Below the pieces are notes generated by a model. It was not told the origin of the DNA and did no database searches. It saw nothing but the letters and a program-made list of their open reading frames with translations. Below are positions 39,955 to 48,438 of a stretch of 64,000 nt of DNA, in pieces. Location of the stretch: positions 63,439,157 to 63,503,156 of the forward strand of contig JAVGWX010000013.1 of the NCBI GenBank assembly GCA_036924085.1, read 5' to 3'. The stretch is from Ariolimax columbianus (taxonomy: Eukaryota; Mollusca; Gastropoda; Stylommatophora; Arionidae). The position numbers were made by a program, and so were the translations under genes. Position 1 is the stretch's first letter. Every line of letters starts with the position of its first letter.

Positions 39955-41465
39955 GTAAGTTAATTTATTGTGTCTGTTATGAGGTCCTGAAAGGGTAAGT
40001 TAATTTATTGTGTCTGTTATGAGGTCCTGAAAGGATGATATGTGAGATTGTGTCTGTGTTACGTTGTTTTAACCATTATCGCGCTACGGTCAAGACTCAT
40101 TCGACCAGCTCAACCTACAAAATTGGAATTAAAAAAAAAATAATTTATTTTGGACACGGAGACCCTTCCCATAGCCATTAAAAAAAAATGCTGAATACAT
40201 CACATAACGATATTTTGCTGGTTAAAGTAACGTATGTTAGATTACAAATGGTTTTTGAACTATTTTTATTTGAAAACGCCATTTGCGAAAGGTGAAGTAG
40301 GTTGTTGGGAAAGATCTTTATCGAGTAGATCTGTTTATTTTGTTGTTTAGAGGAGAGAACTACGTTTGAATTGGAAACTAACAGTTGTGTCGATATTGTA
40401 AACACAGTATCGATACGTTGTTGTGGTTTCCATGGATTTCTATCGGAGCGACTAGGCCTAGCGGTCGAGTCAAAATTTTGTTTTTAGATTTCCATAAATT
40501 TTCAATTTCATCTTTTTGTATCTCAGAAACTAACAAACACACAACAAAAACAATAACACCCACAAGTTCTTTATTCAATTGTGTTTCTACACGCAAGAAA
40601 ATCATATTTATTGACAAACAAACAGAAAAGTTACAAATTGTGACAGTCAACTACGATAGCTAGATGCACATTTTTCGTCAAAAATTATGTGGAGTGCTAA
40701 AGGTTAAAGGGTGATTTGTTTCCTTGTGTTTGTGTTATGGTGTTTTAAAGCGTGATTTGTTTCCTTGTGTTTGTGTTATGGTGTTTTAAAGGGTGATTTG
40801 TTTCATTCATTGTGTCTGTGTTATGAGGTCCTGAAAGCATGACCTGTTTTGTTGTGTCTGTGTTGTGAGGTCCTGAAAGGGTGATTTATTTTATTGTCTG
40901 TGTTTTGAGGTCCTGAAAGGGTGATTTATTTTATTGTGTCTGTGTTGTGAGATCCTGAAAGGGTGATTTATTTTATTGTGTCTGTTTTATGAGGTCCTGA
41001 AAGCATGACCTGTTTTGTTGTGTGTGTTATGAGGTCCTGAAAGGGTGATTTATTTTATTTTATACGTGTTAGGAGATCCTGAAAACATGACCTGTTTTGT
41101 TGTGTCTGTGTTATGAGGTCCTGAAAGAAGCATGACCTGTTTTGTTGTGTCTGTGTTATGAGGTCCTGAAAGCATGACCTGTTTTGTTGTCTGTGTTATG
41201 AGGTCCTGAAAGCATGACCTGTTTTGTTGTGTCTGTGTTATGAGGTCCTGAAAGCATGACCTGTTTTGTTGTGTCTGTGTTATGAGGTCCTGAAAGAATG
41301 ATCTGTTTTGTTGTGTCTGTGTTATGAGGTCGTGAAAGCATGACCTGTTTTGTTGGGTCTGTGTTGGGAGGTCCTGAAAGCATGACCTTTTATGTTGTCT
41401 GTATTGTGTGATCCTGAAAAGTGTGATTGGTTTTATTGTCTCTGTTGTGGAGGTCCTGAAGGGGG
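39941..41465. repeat. Minisatellite seeded by the exon 10 end and its 5' splice site
   Basis: The first unit, 39941-39980, contains the last 14 exon bases and the donor. The second, 39981-40020, is a 40-bp near-exact copy (one G to A). Later units keep GAGGTCCTGAAAG but change the GTAAGT to GTGATT or CATGACC and settle at about 37-42 bp with a TTTTGTTGTGTCTGTGTTAT part. More than 20 units. A TTAA-MITE interrupts it at 40073-40703. Confidence 0.93.
40073..40703 (+). mobile_element. TTAA-MITE, 631 bp, inserted in a minisatellite unit
   Basis: TTAA at 40069-40072 and 40704-40707. Ends are CCATTATCGCGCTACGG and GGAGTGCTAAAGG. The full set of plus-orientation markers is present (ACGTATGTTAGATTACAAAT, GTAGGTTGTTGGGAAAGATC, GAGCGACTAGGCCTAGCGG, AAACTAACAAACACACAAC). 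The two flanks are halves of one minisatellite unit. Confidence 0.88.
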
Positions 41466-41924
41466 GAACTGTTTGACCATCTTATATATTGTATCATTAT
41501 CAACCTTCCACTTTCACTCCAGTTGGAGCATGTGTTACCACTGCAGCTGTTTACAGAGAGAGCAAATAAATATATACATTATAGTGGTTGTTCTGTAGGA
41601 CTTTGTCTTACATAATAAAATTACAAACTCCATTCACAGTCACCTTTTATGACATTTTTATAGTAGCATTCATTGATGGTTCTATTCTTTCCTGCACAAC
41701 AAGGAACTCCAGTAAACACAGAAGTGAAAAGTGTATTAAAACTTATTTTTATTTACAAGCTCCCCAAAAATAATTTGTGAGATTTCACGTAGGATAAATA
41801 CTGAACAAAGGGAATTCCGACTGAGAAATTATTCTGTCGAAAAACGTGAATTCATACCTTGGTCAAGAATTTATAAACTCCCACATAACAAATTATGAGA
41901 TATAACATAGGATAGTAGCAGGAT
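41466..41924. other. Unassigned intronic DNA
   Basis: Two short similar segments (CATAACAAATTATGAGAT near 41885 and AAATAATTTGTGAGATTT near 41767). No exon seen. Confidence 0.35.
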
Positions 41925-42110
41925 TGGGACACCCAGTGGTTTTGAGGTAAGCTGCTTGCCTCGGGTGCTGGAGGTCGTGAGTTCAAATCATGGTGGTAAC
42001 TGTGATTTTTTTCATCCGATAAAAAATGTTCCCTGATCCCTGAATAGTGAGATCAGACACCCGTGTGCAGTGGCGTGCCTGTTAAAAATCCTGTGGCAGT
42101 TGGAAATTGA
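41925..42110 (+). mobile_element. tRNA-headed SINE
   Basis: GGACACCCAGTGGTTTTGAG (A box region) and GGTCGTGAGTTCAAATCATG (B box) are spaced as in a tRNA. A short non-coding body follows. No cloverleaf acceptor stem pairing was evident. Confidence 0.55.
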
Positions 42111-42253
42111 AAAGGGTAGTCTTAATGGCTGCTGTTCATCAAAATTCAAGTTAAAAATCAACTAAAATTATTCTACATATTTGTAATTGATGAACATCAT
42201 CACGTATGCCTGGCAATAGATGGGCAAGAAAAATGGATGTCCTACAGGTTTTA

Positions 42254-42943
42254 CCTTTAATATACGAGATTTCATAAATGACATCTTTGTCCTGCAACTG
42301 CTTTATTTATTAGCACGACACGTCATGACGTGATAATTGATTTTGATAAACTTTTTTTATGCGTTGAGACATACATATATTAATCAAAAACTTGTTTTTA
42401 TTGTGTGTTTGTGTTAGTTTATGAAATACAAGAAGATGAAGATGATAGTGTTGAAAATTAGCACAAATATATAGACTCACCCAGTAGCATGTTCCCTTGG
42501 TTTAAAAAAAACAATTGCAGAAAACGGACTATTACTACTATAGTACTATGGTTTACCGTAATGGCTATATCTGTCACTTCGGCTATAAACGTAATTATTG
42601 TATCTACATAAACAAATTAAGCAGATCTACCTCAGAAAAATATTTTGCAGAAATTTAACTTCCCCATTCTCAGTAATGGGTGAATCTTCAAATCCAAGCA
42701 AAAAACAGAAGAGATCCTTTCCAGAAGTATAAAACAAATTTCAAAATCACCATAGCTTTTATTGAGCATACAGGATGGAAGTCGGAGCTCTCTACAATCA
42801 GATGAGCAGTATGTTCAGCCACTTCCATGGCATTAATCCGGTAGTTTACGTACGATAAAGCAATCACCGTGGAGGTGGTGGCTCACCCCGACCGTGGTAA
42901 GGAATGCAAAGGTCGCAATTTCACGGCTGTGGTAGGGTAAAGG
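42254..42943 (-). mobile_element. TTAA-MITE, about 690 bp, diverged
   Basis: The left end is CCTTTAATATACGAG after a degenerate TTTA. The right end is GGTAGGGTAAAGG followed by TTAA (42944-42947). Minus-orientation markers include GTGTTAGTTTATGAAATACA and AACAAATTAAGCAGATCTAC. Confidence 0.65.
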
Positions 42944-43116
42944 TTAATCACCCACTCTAACGTTCACCAATGAAATGGAGTAATAACCCGAGTAAAGCCC
43001 TTGGTCCAGCATGATATTCTAAGGAAAAAGAGGAAATGAGTTAAAACAACATTTGACAACCAGGCATCAGTTGGTGTTATGGATCCAGCAGCTCTTGCCC
43101 TTCGGCCTATCTAATT

Positions 43117-43379
43117 TTTTTATTTTTTATTTTTATTTTTTTGCGTTCGCCTTATTTCTCTAATCCCCAAGGCGGTGTGCGTTGCACTGTGGTTTTTATT
43201 TTGCGCCTGTCGGCCCAGTGCATCTGACTTCAGCATGCATTTTATGTAAGGGCCTGCTTCCTCCTGCATTGTCTAAGGGTTTGCTTCCCCGGGGTAACGG
43301 CCGGTGCTGTGATGGGGATCGAACCCAGCACCTTCCAGTTGTGAGCCGTGCCACTTAACCACTGGCCCACGCCGTCCCC
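43117..43379 (-). mobile_element. SINE B copy, tRNA-headed, 12-bp TSD
   Basis: Reads on the minus strand from 43379: GGGGACGGCGTGGGCCAGTG (A box), GGTGCTGGGTTCGATCCCCA (B box), then the core GCTGAAGTCAGATGCACTGG and an A-rich tail. TSD GCCTATCTAATT at 43105-43116 and 43380-43391. Confidence 0.93.
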
Positions 43380-43649
43380 GCCTATCTAATTGAATGTGTA
43401 TGTGTTTGTTAGTTGTTGTTCAGTTCCATACAAAGTGTTCCATTTATCTGGCCTTGGAAGAAATATTTTCCTAACATTGTTCAGTTATGAGCACCCAAAG
43501 AGAGGATGATCAATGGTTTTTGTATGGATGTGTACACATCTGGCACTCAGTAGTGTGTAAGTGTTGGATTCTGTTCAGGCGCTTGTTAAGTGGGATGTGT
43601 TGGGTTCTCAGCTGGAAAAATTATGTTCTGATCCTTCCTTGTGAGTTAA

Positions 43650-44343
43650 CCTTTATCGCATCAAGAAATAAGTCACAATAAAAGTTCTTTTGCCTGCCAC
43701 GGTCGCGGAAGCAAAAACGTGGTAAAACGGCAGATCATACACTGTTTTAACCATTTAATGGCCAAACCAGGCTGCCACAGAAATAGACAGTTTGTTATGA
43801 AGAATATGTCACGTCCTATACAGGTTTTCAACCGGCAAAAGTATTTTGTGTTAGATTACAAATGGATTTGAAACGATTTATCTAATTCCTGTGTAGATTG
43901 GGGTCAGCCTATTATTGAGAATAGTGAAGTTTAGTTGTTGCAAAAGATCTTTGTAAGGTTGATTGGTTTAGTTTGTTTATTTAGATGCAATTAAATACAT
44001 TTGTAGTGTAAACTAACAGCTGTGCTGATATTTAAAAGAAGAGTATCAATACTTTGTTGTTATTTCAATGGACTTATAGAGGACCAACATTCGGTGAGTC
44101 CAAATGTTTGTGCTTTATTTTTATAAATTTTCACCTTCATCTCAGAAACTAACACACACACAACAAAAACAATAACACTAACAAGTGATGTATGTCCTAC
44201 ACACAACACAATTATATTTATTGACCAACAAACAAAAAAGGTTACAGGCTCTCAAAGTCAACAACCACGTTAAAATGTGACGTGCTCAAAATGTTGCTGG
44301 CGATGCTAAAGTTGCGTTCGATTTTTAATGAGGTGTGCTAAAG
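43650..44343 (+). mobile_element. TTAA-MITE, 694 bp, clean TTAA duplication
   Basis: TTAA at 43646-43649 and 44344-44347. Ends are CCTTTATCGCATCAAG and GAGGTGTGCTAAAGG. Plus-orientation family markers throughout. Inserted into LINE B; the pre-insertion site reads ATCAATTAACTCAC, against ATCAATCAACTCAC in the copy at 35350. Confidence 0.9.
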
Positions 44344-44407
44344 GTTAATTGATACTGTCCTTTGGATTGATGATTGTTATAGGTCTGTAGACTTATGCCT
44401 GATTTAA

Positions 44408-44760
44408 TACCAGAATGGGATCAAGATGCTGAGCAGCGCATGAACTGCAGTGGTCAGTGACCCATAGCTGACTGCTAGCGTCAGAGCCAGCGAACCAAAG
44501 CTGCCAAGACCCTTCTACACCTCCACGCGGTGATCCTGGATAACAGGCTGCAGCAGGGCAGACTGGCTAAGGAGAAGGGATCAAAGAAGGAATGCTAACC
44601 AGGTACGCAAAAAATGCTTGCTGAAGTCGGATGTGTTAGACCGAAAGGTGCAAATATCACAGTCAAGCTGTAAACTACGACACAACGCATTCCGTTCTCT
44701 GGACTACATTCTGCTACTTAAGTCCTTTCAGTGTTTGGTAGTGGGAGATTGAGAATGAAC
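44408..44760 (+). mobile_element. SINE A, near full-length reference copy
   Basis: From ATCAAGATGCTGAGCAGCGC through GTCAGTGACCCATAGCTGA, CACCTCCACGCGGTGATCC, GGATAACAGGCTGCAGC, GCTGAAGTCGGATGTGTTAG, ACCGAAAGGTGCAAATATCA, AGCTGTAAACTACGACACAA and TTGGTAGTGGGAGATTGAGA. Length about 350 bp, non-coding. Confidence 0.87.
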
Positions 44761-44827
44761 AAAGCCAATACCAGAATTACTGATTACAGATTGTATTTAC
44801 TCTACGTTTTCATGTTTACCTTTTCAG

Positions 44828-44910
44828 GCAAGACAAAAACCATGTCAGATTTGAAGTTATTAATCTCAACAGCTTGTCAAGCTGGTTTGCTGATGTCGAC
44901 CAAAATTCAG
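44828..44910 (+). CDS. MAP4K3/5-like: MAP4K3/5-like kinase, CNH domain (window exon 11, last visible)
   Basis: An 83-nt exon with acceptor TACCTTTTCAG and donor ATTCAG|GTAAAC, phase 2 to phase 1. The first G completes Gly with exon 10, then QDKNHVRFEVINLNSLSSWF and ADVDQNS. It matches the --NQVV-FE--N-NS-SSWF block of MAP4K3/5. The following conserved segment of the family (HVTQLERDT type) is not found between here and 48475, so the next exon is presumably beyond the right edge and the intron exceeds 19 kb. Confidence 0.94.
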
Positions 44911-45007
44911 GTAAACATGCATAATCAAAATTGTGATAGAGATTTTCCAAAGGGACATGGATACAGTGGAATTAAGATCAGTCTGAATTACGGAGAAAAT
45001 ATTTTTT

Positions 45008-45430
45008 GAAATATTGGAGGGGTTGAAAGTGGAAAAATGTCTGGGTCAAGATGGAATTCGATCAAGATTGCTGTTTGAAATTGAAGACCTGTAAGCAAAA
45101 CCTTTGGCTATATTATGTTTTCAAACATTTGCATCAGAGATTGTTCCAGGAGATTGGAAAGATGCAGAAGTGATCCACTCTTTCAAAAGCGCAAAAAATC
45201 AGGTCCAGCAAATAAGTGAAGTTTCACAGTTTTGAGAAAAATTTTGTTTTTGATATATAAATATATAAATGTTTTGGATAATGATATTGGATCAATGATT
45301 GCAAAATTTGTGGATGATACAAACAATGCAGAAGTGTCTCATCTAAAGCAGAGGTGGGTATATATATATATATATATAGGTCAGATTTAGATATAATATG
45401 GGAATAGTCTGAGAACTTTTCTAGACACTA
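45008..45430 (+). pseudogene. CR1/jockey-like LINE RT fragment, heavily decayed
   Basis: ILEGLKVEKCLGQDGIRSRL, then AKPLAILCFQTFASEIVPGD and WKDAEVIHSFKSAKN are the fingers region. Further on, NDIGSMIAKFVDDTN marks the catalytic box with FADD changed to FVDD. Several stops. The TA repeat at 45360-45378 lies within. Confidence 0.75.
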
Positions 45431-45439
45431 TAGGCCGGT

Positions 45440-45602
45440 TTTTCTGAGTCGTTCCTCAAAACTATAATTCCGGAATTCGATTATCAGTTTTGTTGCTCTT
45501 CTTTGTTATCCTTTTCAGCATGTTTATATTCCCTCTACGATAAGGACTCCACACCTGAACACTGTACTCCAATCTAGGTCTAACTAATGCTTTTTACATT
45601 AC
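45440..45602 (-). pseudogene. CR1/jockey-like LINE fragment, opposite strand
   Basis: The minus strand reads KALVRPRLEYSVQVWSPYRR, then GNINMLKRITKKS, the post-palm region that follows the 28510-28990 segment in an intact element. Confidence 0.7.
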
Positions 45603-45704
45603 AAGTATTTGTGCAGTATTTTTTCGACAGATGGTAGGATCGACAGGGAAATTTAAACTAGATGTCAAGCACTAAAAAGCCAGAAAAATACTGAACTTAA
45701 TGAT

Positions 45705-46262
45705 TTAAGAGCAGTACTCTGTCAACTATGCCAGCAGTCCGTCCCAAAAAGAGTAGTGGTACAGTGGGTTCCATCCCACTGTAACATCCAAGGCGACGAG
45801 GAGGCAGACAGACTGGCAAAAGAAGGTGCAAGACTACCACAACCAGATACTAGTGTGACATACGAAGAGTCAAAAAGGCTTATTAGAGCTAGATACATGA
45901 CCAAATGGGAAACAGAACATACTGGCTACACAAAAAACAATGCCTATTACCAGTTGAACAGAAGAAAGCAGGTCGTGGTCTTCAGACTTCGCACTGGCCA
46001 CAATAGACTGAGGTACCACCTATTCAATAAATTGAAGATATGTGGCACTGACGAATGCATGTGCGGTACTGGAAAAATGACCGCTGAACATCTGCTGCAA
46101 AACTGCCCGACATACGAGGATCAAAGAAAGCAGATGTGGCCATCACCAGTGGCAACACTAGACAAGCTCTATGGCAGTGTCGACATCCTCAGGATGACCG
46201 CTGCTTTTTTCGAAAAGAATAAAGGTTGACGTCTGACAGCGTACGAAGAAGAAGAAGAAGAA
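45705..46262 (+). pseudogene. LINE E 3' end, longest copy, with RNase H terminus
   Basis: An open frame from 45756 reads VQWVPSHCNIQGDEEADRLA, the final RNase H motif (WVPSH-x-I-G-E-AD with catalytic Asp). It continues KEGARLPQPD, YEESKRLIRARYMTKWETEH, FRLRTGHNRLRYHLFNKLKI and CMCGTGKMTAEHLLQNCPTY, and finally FFEKNKG. The first three RNase H catalytic positions and all of the RT are missing. It ends GCGTACGAAGAAGAAGAAG at about 46240-46260. Confidence 0.88.
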
Positions 46263-46389
46263 ACTAGATGTCAGAAAGCATCTGCTGTGATTTATCAGCT
46301 GTCCGCCCTGCTTAGGCAACCGAGTATTTGTTTGGCAGCTAAGCAACAAACAGTATATTTATGCCGACTTTGTGCAACTAGTGCCAAAC

Positions 46390-46795
46390 ATAACCTATGT
46401 GCAGGGCACGTGAGAGCATAATTTCGCAGTGTGAAATGAAGTCTTTGAGGAAGGTCATTGGTATTACCAGGAAAGACAGCATGCGGAAAGACGAGATTCG
46501 AAGTATAGTCGGCACTATGTCTTGTGCCGAATGCATTTCCAGGCAGAAAATAAGTTGATTTGGTCATCTCATGAGAATGCACACTCATCATCTTCCACTG
46601 ATGGCTTGCAATGCTGTTAGATCTGACTGCAGGGTAAGGGAGCAGCCGTAAGGCAGGTGGATAGATGGTATTAGAGTGATTGTGCAGCGACACAGGCTCA
46701 CATTGACCGACGCAACGCACTTAGCGCAAGACAGATGACTTGAGCTATCCACGATGCTCAACGGAAAAGGTGGAAAGAAAACTAACTAACTGACT
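46390..46795 (+). pseudogene. LINE RT C-terminal fragment
   Basis: SLRKVIGITRKDSMRKDEIR, then a stop-interrupted FGHLMRMHTHHLPLMACNAV and GRWIDGIRV. Same post-palm motif order (R----I--T--D, -FGH--RM, RWID-I) as the next element. Dead. Confidence 0.7.
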
Positions 46796-46939
46796 ATCAC
46801 TTCCTTGTGTTCAATATCCTTATCTTATTCTCCATGGAGAATGCTGCCAAGTTTCATATTGGACAAAGAAAGAGAGTTGAAAGTAAATCTGATTGAGTGA
46901 TAAAGAACAGATTAATTATGTACAGCTAGAAAGGTCAGA

Positions 46940-47330
46940 CATGGGCATTGACTAGAGGCCAGGAACAAAAGTTAGCCACCTGCGAAATGCACCACCTACG
47001 AAAAGTCACAAACAACACAAGAAGAGACAGAATCACAAATATGAATGTTCGGGAGAAGGTTGGAACAATTCGCAGCCTACGGTACATTGAGCAACAGAGA
47101 ATGAATTGGTTTGGTCACATTATGAGAATGCAACCAGACCACGTTGTGAGAATGCAACCGTCTACAGGAGAACATCAGGAAGAAGTGCCAGAGGTAGATC
47201 GAGGAAAAGGTGGATAGACAGCGTAAACGAGACCTGCCGTAAAATGGGGAAAAATGTTTCTTGGGCCACGAGAGAGGTGAAGGACAAATACATACCACGA
47301 CACTGGGCTACAACCCGGTAGAAAGTGAAA
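46940..47330 (+). pseudogene. LINE RT C-terminal fragment
   Basis: CEMHHLRKVTNNTRRDRITN, then VREKVGTIRSLRYIEQQRMN, WFGHIMRMQPDHV and, in a shifted frame, RGRSRKRWIDSVNETCRKMG. A typical LINE C-terminus; the frame changes near 47180. A small tandem duplication (ATGCAACCAGACC/ATGCAACCG) lies at 47130-47160. Confidence 0.78.
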
Positions 47331-47364
47331 CAATGAAAAAAGCTAGAAAACATAATACAGGTTT

Positions 47365-47875
47365 CCAGAGGGTGGGATTACACACAAAGATCACTAGAAC
47401 CTGCAGAGAAATGATTTGTGCTGTGGAAACGAGAAGGCAGATGAGCTAGCAAAAGTCTGAACTGGTGACACACAGACGTGCTATCCACAAAGCTATAAAG
47501 AAGCAAAGACACTCATTAAATGATCCACGTGGACAGAATGGAGAGACCAGCACAAAGAATACAAGCCAGAAAATGACAACATAGACAAACTTGGCAGAGA
47601 TGGGCAGACAAAGATCTTCAGACTCAGAACAAGACTGTGCAGAAACAAGGTCCACAGAATGGGTCTTAGAGACACCACCATGTGCAACTGCGGAGCACCA
47701 AAACATATCCTGCAGTGCTACCCCACTTATGCAGACCAAAGAGAGTCAGTCTGGCCCAGGAGGAAGACCATACTCGAAAAACTGTAGGAGACCGATGAAG
47801 ACCTGAAAGGCAGTCTCCTTCGTGAACCTCACTGGGCTAGAAATACAGCATCAGTTGATCGAAGAAGAAACTGTA
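47365..47875 (+). pseudogene. LINE F copy: RNase H terminus, Cys-rich tail and GAA tail
   Basis: GNEKADELAK at about 47426-47455 is the last RNase H catalytic motif. Then SYKEAKTLIK, STWTEWRDQHKEYKPENDNI, KIFRLRTRLC, RMGLRDTTMCNCGAPKHIL and a CGAAGAAG tail near 47860. Stops and shifts make it dead. It is the same family as 21995-22412 and follows a different LINE fragment directly. Confidence 0.82.
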
Positions 47876-48139
47876 GAATGAAACTATGAACTGCAAAGAA
47901 TAAAGAAGTAGGCCAATGCTGCTTCTTTTTGTCCTGCTTTGGTGCTTTGCCCCTTTCAGAAAGCCTGTGTCAAAGCACTTTGTTCTTGCGGTAATGGCTT
48001 CTTTAGTAATTTATTTTACACAGTGAGGTTGCTAGGTCCTATGCACAGGTCTGTTTAGTTGTCTTTTTGCGACTTACGTGAAAGGCTGTACTAATTCCTT
48101 TTCTTTTCTTCCCATACACATTAATGTTAGCTTATGCTA
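47876..48139. other. Unassigned spacer
   Basis: Nothing recognised. T-rich near 48080-48110. Confidence 0.3.
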
Positions 48140-48425
48140 TCTATTTTTAGTTCTTAGTCGACCTGTACCTCTATAGTGGCAGATGCCGCTGTGCAGGTCC
48201 CAGCTCTGGTATGAGGTGGATGTAGCCGGAAGGAGGATTTCCTGTTTAACGGGCTAGGCTTGAGCAGCTTATTACTCCGCTACGTTGGGACAAGTGCAGT
48301 GGAGGGTGGTTAACCGATGTGCGAGTACATCTTAATTGACTCAACACTAGAGCAAAGTAGACCCACAGCCTGTTAGGCGCCATCTATGCTGCTCTAAACA
48401 AACCACCTAACCATGACTGGTGTTA
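48140..48425 (-). mobile_element. Repeat D, inverse copy
   Basis: Reverse complement of the 6320-6690 copy: TTAGTTCTTAGTCGACCTGT, GCAGGTCCCAGCTCTGGT, GGATGTAGCCGGAAGGAGGA, GCTTGAGCAGCTTATTACTC and TGGTTAACCGATGTGCGAGT. It lies immediately to the left of the giant satellite. Confidence 0.7.
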
Positions 48426-48438
48426 TGTCATGTCACAG

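Larger units (their letters stand above)
43070..44400 (-). mobile_element. LINE B remnant carrying a nested SINE B and a nested MITE
   Basis: The minus-strand order is TCTACAGACCTATAACAATC (44380), CAATCCAAAGGACAGTATCA (to 44348), then after the MITE ACTCACAAGGAAGGATCAGA, GAACCCAACACATCCCACTT, and after the SINE the 3' end GGCAAGAGCTGCTGGATCC near 43085. The two insertions are individually removable. No functional frame remains. Confidence 0.83.

Noticed and set aside
44731..45009. Unspliced 92-codon open frame containing exon 11 in another frame
   Set aside because: Exon 11 read in the frame set by exon 10 gives the conserved CNH block. The longer open frame uses a different register and begins in SINE A.
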